Shown here piece after piece: positions 1 through 7,005 of a stretch of DNA of 12,145 nucleotides. The position numbers were made by a program, and so were the translations under genes. Below the pieces are notes generated by a model that made no database searches, was not told the origin of the DNA, and saw only the letters and a list, made by a program, of their open reading frames with translations. Each line of letters opens with the position of its first letter. The first letter of the stretch is position 1. Source of the stretch: JBDKGV01 sp039798005 (GTDB taxonomy: Bacteria; Fibrobacterota; Fibrobacteria; UBA5070); the NCBI GenBank assembly GCA_039798005.1, contig JBDKGV010000099.1, positions 1 through 12,145 of the forward strand, in the 5' to 3' direction.

Positions 1-2
1 TT

Positions 3-47
3 GAAATGGGCATCGGGGCCTATCTGGAGAGCGAAATCGACCAATGA
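3..47 (+). CDS. C-terminal end of an unidentified upstream gene (partial)
   Basis: Reading from base 3, an open frame gives 14 codons (ending ...AYLESEIDQ) and a TGA at 45-47. The stop overlaps the ATG of the next gene as ATGA, the same overlap style as the following gene pair (GTGA at 1381-1384). This suggests a translationally coupled operon that begins outside the window. Too little is present to name a family; the call rests on the overlap geometry only. Confidence 0.45.
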   Translation, partial: EMGIGAYLESEIDQ

Positions 48-1384
48 TCACTGCGATTCTCGTCCTGGCCTCGACCTTCGGAAGTTCCGACTCCGCCAAA
101 GCCTCGGTCGATTCCATCCCTTCGGTGTCCTATGTCGCACCGGCCTTGGAGATCCTGGGAGCCAACTTCGCCATGGCCGCAGTCAACAAGTACGTGCGCG
201 GCGTGGAGTACGCGCACATCGACCAAGAAACCATCTGGCACAACCTGACCGGCGAATGGGTCTGGGACGACAACAATTTCACAGTGAACCAGATCGGGCA
301 CCCTCTCCAAGGCGGCATGTACTACTCGATTGCGCGCGCCAATGGCCACGGCTACATCGGGGGGCTCGCCTACGCCACGCTGGGCAGCATCCAGTGGGAA
401 TACTTCATGGAGACCGAACCTCCCGCGCTCAACGACCTTGTCACCACGCGCATGGGCGGAGCCATGACCGGAGAGGTCTCGTGGCGCCTGGCCGAATATC
501 TCTCCGGGGAATCAACCGGGGAGCGGACCGGCTGGCTGCGGAAATCGGGCGCATTCCTTGTGAATCCCGCCTTTGGAATCGATCGCCTGCTCAACGGCCC
601 CCCTCGCGGCTTGAAGGCGTCGAACCCGTCGTCAAAATTGCTGGGACTGCGCATCTCCACCACCAAGGCCATCGGAAAGGGATTGACCCGCAGCTCGGGG
701 TTGGTCAACGCCCCCGAAACCCAGGTGCCGCTTGCCAGCACCAACATCCGTTTGGCGCACGGCGATCCGTTCACGGCAAGCAAGCCCTTCGACCACTTCA
801 CGCTCAACTTGGGGCTTTCAATCCTGAAGGAACCCGTGGCCAACGTGAACCTGCGCGGCCAGTTGTGGCAGACCGACGCCTTCACATGGAACGGATCGCG
901 CAGCCTCCTGCAGGCGACCCAGAACTACGACTACCTCAACAGCACCATCTACCGCTTGTCCTCCAACAGCTTCGGTGCCGAATGGCTCACGGAACTGCGA
1001 AACGGCAACGACTGGATCCTGCGCGCCAGGGCACAGCCCATTTTCATCGCCTTGGGGGCCGCCAGCACCGAGTACTACCTGCAGGTGGAGCGCGATTACA
1101 ACTTCGGCCTCGGATCGGGCTGGAAGACGGCGCTTTCCCTGACCCGTCCCGGATTCGGCGCTTTCATCGCCTCCTCCGACCGCTACTGGATCCGCACCCA
1201 ATCGGGGGCAAGTGGCGACGAGATCATCGACATCCATTCCTTCGAACTCCAGAAGGACATCTACAAGGCGCTCGGAGCCGGACTCTCCTACCACATCTAC
1301 AACCGCTCCGGGTATTACCAGGATTATCCAGATGTAAGCATCCTGAATCAGGAGTTCCGCCTGCTCGCGACGCTCACCTTGTGA
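44..1384 (+). CDS. DUF3943 domain-containing envelope protein
   Basis: 446 aa. The N-terminus (MITAILVLASTFGSSDSAKA) reads as a short signal peptide with likely cleavage near residue 20. Residues about 55-165 carry the DUF3943 hallmarks: a conserved Trp-rich stretch (EWVWDDNNF), NQIGHP at 82-87, and GGMYYSIARANGHGY. The remainder alternates polar and aromatic/hydrophobic residues, as in an outer-membrane beta-barrel, and ends in a hydrophobic strand (RLLATLTL). DUF3943 proteins are uncharacterised but typically exported; outer-membrane or periplasmic location is inferred. A GGAG at 26-29 lies rather far from the ATG at 44, so coupling to the upstream stop (ATGA) probably drives initiation. 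Its own stop overlaps the GTG start of the following lipoprotein gene. Confidence 0.8.
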   Translation: MITAILVLASTFGSSDSAKASVDSIPSVSYVAPALEILGANFAMAAVNKYVRGVEYAHIDQETIWHNLTGEWVWDDNNFTVNQIGHPLQGGMYYSIARANGHGYIGGLAYATLGSIQWEYFMETEPPALNDLVTTRMGGAMTGEVSWRLAEYLSGESTGERTGWLRKSGAFLVNPAFGIDRLLNGPPRGLKASNPSSKLLGLRISTTKAIGKGLTRSSGLVNAPETQVPLASTNIRLAHGDPFTASKPFDHFTLNLGLSILKEPVANVNLRGQLWQTDAFTWNGSRSLLQATQNYDYLNSTIYRLSSNSFGAEWLTELRNGNDWILRARAQPIFIALGAASTEYYLQVERDYNFGLGSGWKTALSLTRPGFGAFIASSDRYWIRTQSGASGDEIIDIHSFELQKDIYKALGAGLSYHIYNRSGYYQDYPDVSILNQEFRLLATLTL

Positions 1385-2232
1385 GACGGTCGCCAAGGCA
1401 CCCGGGAATCCCGGGACGGCTGCTGCTGACAAGCCTTCCTGTCGCGCTCCTGGCCTGCAGCCTATCGCCCGTGCGTTCGCCATGGCTTGAAAGGGGCGCA
1501 TCCCTCCCCGCTGCGCCCGCAGATTCCGGAATCCGCGTCGCCGTCTGGAACCTGCACAAGGAAACCGGCCCGCTCATCGCCAAGGAATTGCGCCATTGGA
1601 GCGCATCCAATCAGGCGGGCTTCGTGCTGTTGCAGGAGTTCCTCATGGTTCCCGGAGACACCCTGCTGAAGGCGCTGGATGGGCGGCAATGGGCCTTCTC
1701 GGCGAATCTGGCAAGCGTAGACTCCAAGCACAAGGCCGGTGTCCTCACGGCCAGTTCCCACGCGTGCCATGACATGGTCGCCATGCTCTCCGAAGGCACC
1801 GAACCGATCGCGCGCACCCCGAAGCCCATGCTCTTCCTGCGCTGTGCCGTTGGCCGCGACACCCTTTCGATCGTGAACCTCCACGGCCTGAACTTCTCGC
1901 CCTTCCTCGAGGACTACCGCCTCCAGCTCGGGCAAGTTGCGCAACGCCTCAAAGGCGATTCCAGAGCCGCGATCGTGGCCGGGGACTTCAACACCTGGAG
2001 CGAAAGGAAGCTTGAATTGACAGATTCCGTCTTCGGGTCCGTTGGCCTGTCGCGCCTGGACTTCGGAGCCAAGGCCGGCGACATCGAGTCGGTCTTCGGG
2101 AATCCCATCGACCACATCTACTACACGGCCGGACCCTTGGTTCCCGACCCGGCAAGCCTGCGGGTGGATGGACAATTCCTGTCCTCCGACCATCGAGCGC
2201 TGTTCGCAGCCTTCCGCATGCGCCGCAGGTGA
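1381..2232 (+). CDS. Endonuclease/exonuclease/phosphatase-family lipoprotein
   Basis: 283 aa. I place the start at GTG 1381, overlapping the previous stop as GTGA. From there the protein has an Arg-rich N-terminus, a hydrophobic run (LLLTSLPVALLAC) and a lipobox LLAC with Cys26, so it is a predicted membrane-anchored lipoprotein facing the periplasm. The EEP-fold metal-dependent hydrolase motifs occur in order: VWNLH with Asn57, LLQE with Glu86, NLHG with His168, GDFN with Asp202 and Asn204, PIDH with Asp244/His245, and SSDH with Asp270/His271. All expected catalytic and Mg2+-binding positions appear present, so it is probably active as a nuclease or phosphodiesterase; the substrate is unknown. 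It is translationally coupled to the DUF3943-type gene, suggesting an envelope role. The open frame continues upstream of 1381, but that part is out-of-frame translation of the previous gene. Confidence 0.85.
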   Translation: MRRSPRHPGIPGRLLLTSLPVALLACSLSPVRSPWLERGASLPAAPADSGIRVAVWNLHKETGPLIAKELRHWSASNQAGFVLLQEFLMVPGDTLLKALDGRQWAFSANLASVDSKHKAGVLTASSHACHDMVAMLSEGTEPIARTPKPMLFLRCAVGRDTLSIVNLHGLNFSPFLEDYRLQLGQVAQRLKGDSRAAIVAGDFNTWSERKLELTDSVFGSVGLSRLDFGAKAGDIESVFGNPIDHIYYTAGPLVPDPASLRVDGQFLSSDHRALFAAFRMRRR

Positions 2233-2255
2233 CCCGCACCCTTCCCAGCCCGGCC

Positions 2256-2287
2256 TCCATCCCGCCAGCTTCGCCGGGAAGGATGGA
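2256..2287 (+). terminator. Stem-loop after the EEP lipoprotein gene (possible terminator)
   Basis: TCCATCC at 2256-2262 pairs perfectly with GGATGGA at 2281-2287, around an 18-base loop that can add a few more pairs. It lies 24 bases after the stop at 2232 and before the Rpn gene. No T-run follows it directly, so intrinsic termination is uncertain; it may instead be an mRNA 3'-end stabiliser. Confidence 0.35.
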
Positions 2288-2362
2288 AGTCTCACCGACT
2301 CAAATGCTCACTTGTTCACTTTCCTCTTGCCTTCCGGCTCCCTCCGGAATTATCTTCATACC

Positions 2363-3205
2363 ATGCCACGCTACATCAATCCGTACACCGACTTCGGCTT
2401 CAAGAGACTCTTCGGGTCCGAAGCCAACAAGTCCCTATTGATTGACTTTCTCAATTGCCTGGTCCTGCCCGAACATCAAATCGCCGACTTGGAGTTTCAG
2501 CCAAACGACGTCCTGCCCACCTCCTCCTTTGAACGGCGCGCTTTCTTTGATCTGCGCTGCACCGCCACCTCGGGCGAGCAGTTCATCGTGGAGATGCAGA
2601 AAGCCAAGTTCCACTTCTTCAAGGACAGGGCGCTCTTCTACGCTGCCTACCCCATCAAAGAACAGGCGGAACGCGGCGATTGGAGTTTCAAGCTCCAGCC
2701 CGTCTACTTTGTGGCCATCCTCGACTTCCTCTACGACGAGAGTCTGGAGAAGGCAAAACTCCTGCGTGAAGTCCAATTGCGCGACCAGTACGGCGAAGAC
2801 TTCTCGGACAAATTGCACTTCCGCTTCGTCCAGATGCCGGCCTTCCAAAAGACCGAAGCGGAACTGGTCACCCACTTCGACAAGTGGTGCTACTTCCTCA
2901 AGAACCTCGAATCCTTCGAGACACTCCCCGAGATCCTTCGAGAACCAGTCTTCGAAAAGGGAATTGTCACCCTCAAGGAAGCTGCGCTCACCAAGGAAGA
3001 GCTTCCCGCCTATGAACGGAGTCTCAAGGCCCACCGCGACTTCACCGTGTACCTGCGCGAGCAGGTGGCCGATGGCGAGGCCAGAGGCAAAGCAGAGGGT
3101 AAAGCGGAAGCCATGTTGGAAGCTGCCCGAAAAATGCAGGCTTTGGGCGTTCCTTGGGAGGCCATCACCGGATCGACCGGAGTGCGAGAAGAGGATCTCG
3201 GATAG
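2363..3205 (+). CDS. Rpn family recombination-promoting nuclease / PD-(D/E)XK transposase-like protein
   Basis: 280 aa. It starts with the family's typical opening (MPRYINPYTDFGFKRLFG). This family (PDDEXK_2, PF12784; related to E. coli RpnA-E) comprises DNA endonucleases linked to RecA-independent recombination and DNA mobility. The catalytic core is visible as Asp63 in FFDLRC followed by E77-x-Q79-K80 (VEMQK), the E-x-Q/K form of the PD-(D/E)XK site. The C-terminus has the characteristic charged repeats (ARGKAEGKAEAMLEAARKM) and a short ALGVPWEAI tail, so the gene looks full length. It sits alone between the lipoprotein operon and the convergent TauE/SafE gene. There is no strong Shine-Dalgarno sequence (only CCGGAAT at 2344-2350). 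The frame is open further upstream, but the conserved N-terminus decides the ATG at 2363. Confidence 0.88.
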   Translation: MPRYINPYTDFGFKRLFGSEANKSLLIDFLNCLVLPEHQIADLEFQPNDVLPTSSFERRAFFDLRCTATSGEQFIVEMQKAKFHFFKDRALFYAAYPIKEQAERGDWSFKLQPVYFVAILDFLYDESLEKAKLLREVQLRDQYGEDFSDKLHFRFVQMPAFQKTEAELVTHFDKWCYFLKNLESFETLPEILREPVFEKGIVTLKEAALTKEELPAYERSLKAHRDFTVYLREQVADGEARGKAEGKAEAMLEAARKMQALGVPWEAITGSTGVREEDLG

Positions 3206-3257
3206 GACAATCGAGTGCCGTTCTTAATTTGGTTCAACTCCGCAGGAAGTCCAGTCT

Positions 3258-4007
3258 TCAGCCCAGCGTCTTGACCAGCACCCCAAGCGCCACCACCCAG
3301 AGCACGCCGCCAAAGACCCGTGACTGAAATCCGGGCGGCAGGCGGCGACGCAGGTGCGTCCCGATCTCCATTCCGATCAGGACGGCCATCAGCGCCGGAA
3401 GCACCAGACCGATGCGAAACGCACCTTCCTGCCAATGCAGAAAGAGCGAAAGGGCCGCACCAAGCCCGATCCCAAGCAAGGAGAGGGATATCGCCCGTTC
3501 ATGTTCGATTCCACCCCAGCGCTGCAGGGAGGGGACGGCAAGGAATCCGCCCCCGACGCCCAGGACTCCCATAAGGAGCCCTACCCCGGCACCGGCTCCG
3601 GAAAGCGGCAAGGCCCGCAAGTGCCCGACCTCTTGAGAACCCGTTCTCAAGGCATTCCAACCCGCCCAAGCGAGCAGGGTCACCAGCAGAAATGCAAGGA
3701 ATCGAGTCTCGATCCAAGGCAGCACCAGGGCACCGGCTAGGCTTCCCAAAAGGAGGGGCAGCAGGAACCACACGGCAGGCGTCTTGGGCAAGGATGCGCG
3801 ATTCTTCTCATCAAGGAACGTGCTGAAAGCCGCCATTCCCACCACGGCACTGGAGGCTGCGATGGCCTGCGGCATCGGAACCTTCAAGATCACCAAGAAC
3901 GCGGGCAAGGCAAGCAGCGAGCCGCCTGCCCCCATGACGGCCATCAGGATTCCCGCGGCCCCGAAGGCAAGGGAGGAAAGGAGACTGAATTGGAAGATCG
4001 GGCACAT
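3258..4007 (-). CDS. Sulfite/organosulfonate exporter TauE/SafE family protein
   Basis: 249 aa from ATG 4007, an integral inner-membrane protein of seven to eight hydrophobic segments. Both halves carry the family's glycine-rich motif: GAGGSLLALP near the N-terminus and GVLGVGGGFLAVP in the middle, the internal repeat expected of TauE/SafE (PF01925). Members export sulfite, sulfoacetate or related anions. Its position behind a CoA-disulfide/persulfide reductase with rhodanese domains makes sulfur-anion export a reasonable inference, but the substrate is not readable from the sequence. An in-frame ATG at 4025 would add MRRLDT. I prefer 4007 because the ECF-like promoter just upstream has its -10 (CGTC, 4016-4019) inside those six codons and a predicted transcription start at about 4008, which would make a leaderless message. 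If a promoter further upstream is used, the longer form is possible. Confidence 0.88.
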   Translation of the reverse strand: MCPIFQFSLLSSLAFGAAGILMAVMGAGGSLLALPAFLVILKVPMPQAIAASSAVVGMAAFSTFLDEKNRASLPKTPAVWFLLPLLLGSLAGALVLPWIETRFLAFLLVTLLAWAGWNALRTGSQEVGHLRALPLSGAGAGVGLLMGVLGVGGGFLAVPSLQRWGGIEHERAISLSLLGIGLGAALSLFLHWQEGAFRIGLVLPALMAVLIGMEIGTHLRRRLPPGFQSRVFGGVLWVVALGVLVKTLG

Positions 4008-4015
4008 GGTGTCCA

Positions 4016-4042
4016 GACGCCTCATCCCGTCACAAGGTTACA
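4016..4042 (-). promoter_or_regulatory. ECF-type promoter of the TauE/SafE gene (TGTAAC-N17-CGTC)
   Basis: On the minus strand, TGTAACCTT begins at 4042 and CGTC occupies 4019-4016, with 17 bases between TGTAAC and CGTC. The same pair of boxes precedes two other transcription units in this window. It resembles the B. subtilis SigX consensus (TGTAAC-N17-CGAC). The predicted transcription start falls at about 4008, essentially at the chosen ATG. The promoter lies in the 50-base gap after the reductase-rhodanese stop, so TauE/SafE may be transcribed both by read-through and on its own. Confidence 0.6.
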
Positions 4043-4075
4043 GTTGAGCATCCTTCAGGAAGCGATTGGAGCGCC

Positions 4076-6364
4076 TCAGCCGCGGCGCATCATGTGCACC
4101 AGACCGCCGCCGTTCACAACGCGGGTGAAGCCGACCGAATCCAGGATCTGCTTGGCGTAGCTGCTGCGGCCACCGCTGGCGCAGTAGACTGTGATCTCGC
4201 GATCCTTCGAGCCGAACTCCGACAGGCGCCCTTCCAACCGGTCCAGAGGAATGTTCACCGCACCGGGATAGGCACCACCGGCGAATTCGCCAGGACTGCG
4301 GACATCCACCACCAGCGGCCCTTCCTCAACCGGTTTGGGAGCCGCTTGGGGAGCGGACTTGGCCGATGCCATCATCTGCACCAGCCCACCACCGTTCGTC
4401 ACCTTGAGGTAGCCCAGACCGTTCAATGCCTGCTTGGCGTAGCTGCTGCGACCACCGCTGGCGCAATAGACCGTGATCTCGCGATCCTTTGAGCCGAATT
4501 CCGACAGCCGCGCTTCCAACTGATCCAGAGGGATGTTCACCGCACCAGGATAGGCACCGCCGGCGAATTCGCCAGGGCTGCGGACATCCACCACCAGCGG
4601 CCCTTGGGCCTGCGCCGCGGCCGGTTCCGGTTTGACGGATTCCGTCTTGGTCTCCTTGATCGCCCCGGACGTGGCGCTCTTGGATTCCACCTTCAAAAGC
4701 GACAGCCCTACGCCGGGAAGCCCTGCGGCCCGCAGGTGACGCTGGAGCGAAGCGTGACCACCGGTCACGTTCACGACGACGCCTCCACGCAATCCAAGCA
4801 GGGTGCGCAGCGCCTGATGCCCCTTCTTGCCCGTCTCGTCGTACACGAGCACTGGACGATCCGCGGGCAACGCGGCGACACCTTCGCGCAACACTTCCAG
4901 CGGCAGATTGACGGCACCTTCGATGTGGGAGCGCTCGAAGGCGAACGGGTCGCGCACGTCCACCACCACAGGGGAGTTGGCCTGCATCCACGATCCGACT
5001 TCCTCAGCGGAGACCGAAGGACTGTAGCCGGAGAGGCGATTTTCCGCGACATAGGCGGCCATGTTGATGGCGTCGTTCGCGGTGCCCAGCGGCGGGGAGT
5101 AGGCGAAGTCCACATCCGACAGGTCGTGCACCGTGGCTCCCTGCGCAGCTGCGGTTGCGATGACATCCAAGCGGCGGTCGGCACCGGCAAAGCCCGCCGT
5201 CTCACCGCCCAGGATCCTGCCCGTTCCCCGCTCGTACACGATCTTGACGGTGACGGGCTTGGAGCCCGGGTAGTACGAGGTGTGGTGCTCCTTGTGAACC
5301 GTGACGGACTCGGCATCGAGCCCAGCGGCGCGAGCGGCCTTCAGCGAAAGACCCGTGATCCCGGCCACGGCATCGAAGACCCGCACGATCGACGTGCCCA
5401 AGGCGCCCCGGTAGGCGTGGTTTCCGCCCAAGGCGTTTTCAGCGGCAAGGCGACCCTGACGATTGGCGGGACCGGCAAGCGGAATGCGCACCTTGGCACC
5501 ATGCACGCGGTGGACGATCTCCACCATGTCACCCGCCGCATAGATGTCCGGATCGCTGGTGCGAAGGGTCTCGTCGACCTCCAAGCCACCAGCAGGCCCC
5601 ATGACAAGGCCCGCGTCCTTGGCCAATTGCAAGGTCGGGCGCACGCCGATCGAAAGCAGGACCATGCCTGCCTCGATCCGCTCTCCGCCCTCAAGCTCCA
5701 CCCAGTCAGGGCCGACCGCCTGGACCCCGACGTTCTTGTGAAGGAACACGCCGCGCGCGGTCAGCTCCTCCTCCACGAACCCGGAGATCTCCGGGTCCAT
5801 GATGGCCATGACGTGCGGCATCTTCTCCACCACATGGACTTCCAGGCCCCGGTGGGCCAGGGCTTCGGCCATCTCCAAGCCGATGAAGCCGCCGCCGGCG
5901 ATCACGGCCTTGGCGGGCTTCCTGTCCTTGATCCAGCTTCCGATGCGGTCCATGTCGGCAAGCGTCCAGAGCGTGAAGACATGATCGAGCTTGGAGCCGG
6001 GAAGATCCGGGGCGATGGGCTTGCCGCCCTGGGCCAGGATCAGCTTGCTGTAAGGGTACTCGACAGTCTTGCCCGAAGCGACCTTGGCCGTCACCACCTT
6101 CGCGGCACGGTCGATCGACTGGGCCATCGTGTTCACGTGCACCGTGACATCGTACTGCGACTTGAAGCTCTCGGGGCTTTGCAGGATGAGCGAGGAACGG
6201 TCGGGAATGTCTCCACCGATGTGGTAGGGAAGGCCGCAGTTGGCAAACGAGATGTCCGGGCCCGCCTCAAGCATGGTGATCTCGGCGTCCGGTGAAAGCC
6301 GCCGGGCCTTGGCCGCAGCGGTGGCTCCTGCGGCGACTCCGCCGATGATGAGCAGTCGTTCCAT
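4076..6364 (-). CDS. CoA-disulfide / persulfide reductase fused to three rhodanese domains
   Basis: 762 aa. Residues 1-445 form a flavin disulfide reductase: FAD-binding GGVAAG near the N-terminus, the single-cysteine active site SFANCGLPYHIGG with Cys43 (the CoADR signature, not a CxxxxC pair), an NAD(P)H Rossmann motif (AGGGFIGLEMAEAL, about 156-169), a second FAD motif (IYAAGDM, 274-280), and Tyr364/365 and Tyr422 in the C-terminal dimer domain. Relatives reduce CoA disulfide, CoA persulfide or polysulfide. Three rhodanese modules follow. The first (447-546) has no cysteine in its active-site loop (VYDETGKKG). The second (589-666, Cys634) and third (683-758, Cys728) both carry CASGGRSS and are nearly identical. 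The ATG at 6364 has a strong GGAGG five bases upstream; the open frame continues to 6562 but lacks such support. Single-rhodanese fusions are well known; three modules is unusual. Confidence 0.93.
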   Translation of the reverse strand: MERLLIIGGVAAGATAAAKARRLSPDAEITMLEAGPDISFANCGLPYHIGGDIPDRSSLILQSPESFKSQYDVTVHVNTMAQSIDRAAKVVTAKVASGKTVEYPYSKLILAQGGKPIAPDLPGSKLDHVFTLWTLADMDRIGSWIKDRKPAKAVIAGGGFIGLEMAEALAHRGLEVHVVEKMPHVMAIMDPEISGFVEEELTARGVFLHKNVGVQAVGPDWVELEGGERIEAGMVLLSIGVRPTLQLAKDAGLVMGPAGGLEVDETLRTSDPDIYAAGDMVEIVHRVHGAKVRIPLAGPANRQGRLAAENALGGNHAYRGALGTSIVRVFDAVAGITGLSLKAARAAGLDAESVTVHKEHHTSYYPGSKPVTVKIVYERGTGRILGGETAGFAGADRRLDVIATAAAQGATVHDLSDVDFAYSPPLGTANDAINMAAYVAENRLSGYSPSVSAEEVGSWMQANSPVVVDVRDPFAFERSHIEGAVNLPLEVLREGVAALPADRPVLVYDETGKKGHQALRTLLGLRGGVVVNVTGGHASLQRHLRAAGLPGVGLSLLKVESKSATSGAIKETKTESVKPEPAAAQAQGPLVVDVRSPGEFAGGAYPGAVNIPLDQLEARLSEFGSKDREITVYCASGGRSSYAKQALNGLGYLKVTNGGGLVQMMASAKSAPQAAPKPVEEGPLVVDVRSPGEFAGGAYPGAVNIPLDRLEGRLSEFGSKDREITVYCASGGRSSYAKQILDSVGFTRVVNGGGLVHMMRRG
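4085..4321 (-). repeat. Tandem rhodanese module, copy 2 (third rhodanese domain)
   Basis: This copy encodes residues 682-760 of the reductase fusion and matches residues 588-666 (4367-4603) with only a handful of amino-acid changes. The offset is exactly 94 codons (282 bases). Most nucleotide differences I can see are at third positions. This indicates an internal duplication followed by purifying selection, or partial homogenisation by gene conversion. Confidence 0.85.
4367..4603 (-). repeat. Tandem rhodanese module, copy 1 (second rhodanese domain)
   Basis: This is the partner of the repeat at 4085-4321. It encodes VVDVRSPGEF through LVQMM, including the active loop with Cys634. The two copies are joined by a short Ala/Pro/Lys linker (SAKSAPQAAPKPVEE). 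A longer charged linker rich in Lys, Glu, Ser and Thr (about 558-587) separates copy 1 from the cysteine-less first rhodanese. Confidence 0.85.
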
Positions 6365-6411
6365 TTGATCCTCCGAAGATTGGGTGCGCCGTGTCGTTCT
6401 CTGTTCCATTG

Positions 6412-6437
6412 GACGCAGAATGCATCCAAAGGTTACA
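6412..6437 (-). promoter_or_regulatory. ECF-type promoter of the reductase-rhodanese gene (TGTAAC-N16-CGTC)
   Basis: On the minus strand, TGTAACCTTTGG starts at 6437 and CGTC occupies 6415-6412, with 16 bases between TGTAAC and CGTC. The predicted transcription start is at about 6404, giving a leader of about 40 bases that includes the GGAGG for the ATG at 6364. The -35 box is flanked by two TGGATG elements in direct orientation (within 6421-6450). The same hexamer forms the inverted repeats near the PadR and NifX-like genes, so this promoter may also receive PadR input. Confidence 0.62.
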
Positions 6438-6470
6438 ACACATCCATCCGGAATTGCATCGAAATGGACA

Positions 6471-6878
6471 TCATCCCTTGCAGGTGCAGACGTGGCCTTC
6501 CCCGTGGTGATGGTCGTCGTCGTCATGTCCGCCACACAGGGATTCGCCCGGAGCCAGTTCAATCACCTTGGTGATGCCGGCAAGAAACGAAGCCAGCACC
6601 TTGGCCGGGTCCTCTTCCTGCACACCGGCCAGCACCTTGATTCCCTGCTTGCCCAACCCCTGGGCCGCACCGGCCCCCAGGCCTCCGGCAAGCAGCACCT
6701 CGATGCCCTGCTGGGCCACCCACGCCGCCGCCGAGCAGGTGCCCGTCTCGGGGAAAGGCTTGAGACCGAGGTCGATCATCTCGCCCTTCTCAAGGTCCAC
6801 ATCGTGGATCGAGAGACCCTTGGCGCGCCCGTAGTGCGTGCTGAATTTTCCGTCGGCGATGGGCATGGCGATGCGCAT
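6471..6878 (-). CDS. NifX/NifB-like metal-cluster-binding protein with His/Asp/Cys tail
   Basis: 135 aa. Residues 1-108 match the dinitrogenase iron-molybdenum cofactor family (Nitro_FeMo-Co, PF02579): MRIAMPIADGKFSTHYGRAK at the start, TGTCSAAAWVAQQGIEVLLAGG in the middle, and KVLAGVQEEDPAKVLASFLAG. Standalone members occur widely outside nitrogen fixers and are thought to bind or carry Fe-S or Mo/Fe-S clusters. Residues 115-133 form a metal-binding tail with Cys115, His118, four Asp, three His, His129 and a CxC at 131-133; this could hold Zn, Ni, Cu or an Fe-S cluster. ATG 6878 has AGGAG five bases upstream; a TTG at 6893 would place that site inside the gene and is rejected. It lies between the PadR regulator and the persulfide reductase, with its own operator-like region upstream. 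Confidence 0.85.
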   Translation of the reverse strand: MRIAMPIADGKFSTHYGRAKGLSIHDVDLEKGEMIDLGLKPFPETGTCSAAAWVAQQGIEVLLAGGLGAGAAQGLGKQGIKVLAGVQEEDPAKVLASFLAGITKVIELAPGESLCGGHDDDDHHHGEGHVCTCKG

Positions 6879-6920
6879 GGGAACTCCTGTCAAGCGTGGA
6901 TGAGATCAAACAACCTTTTT

Positions 6921-6959
6921 ATCCATTTTGGATATGGATGCAATCTACACCCATCCATA
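6921..6959. promoter_or_regulatory. Operator-like inverted repeats upstream of the NifX-like gene
   Basis: TATGGATG at 6933-6940 is mirrored by CATCCATA at 6952-6959 across 11 bases. A second, tighter repeat ATCC-ATTTT-GGAT occupies 6921-6933. The TGGATG/CATCCA hexamer recurs around the PadR start codon (7456-7474) and in the reductase promoter. PadR proteins bind dyad operators as dimers, so this cluster is the likely PadR binding region; that link is inferred from proximity and motif sharing. I could not identify convincing -10 and -35 boxes here. Confidence 0.5.
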
Positions 6960-7005
6960 CGAAACAGCAAGCCAAGTTTCGCGCCAACCGAGTTTCCGCC
7001 TTGGC

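Noticed and set aside
1..1380. Plus-strand open frame continuing upstream of the EEP lipoprotein gene
   Set aside because: It is an out-of-frame reading of the DUF3943-type gene; the lipoprotein signal and family motifs begin only after GTG 1381.
2042..2362. Upstream extension of the Rpn nuclease frame
   Set aside because: It overlaps the lipoprotein gene; the family-typical start MPRYINPYTDFGFK is at 2363.
4604..6295. Long open frame of 563 codons antisense to the reductase
   Set aside because: A high-GC shadow frame: composition rich in Arg, His, Gly and Asp, no motif recognised, and complete overlap with a clearly identified gene.
6365..6562. N-terminal extension of the reductase-rhodanese gene (66 more codons)
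   Set aside because: The FAD-binding start MERLLIIGG at 6364 has a strong GGAGG site; the extension overlaps the promoter and the NifX-like gene and has no family similarity.
6958..6981. CGAAAC...CGTA on the minus strand upstream of the NifX-like gene as another ECF promoter
   Set aside because: Only 14 bases separate the boxes, against 16-17 in the other five sites; the -35 is not TGTAAC or GAAAGAT. Kept as a weak possibility only.
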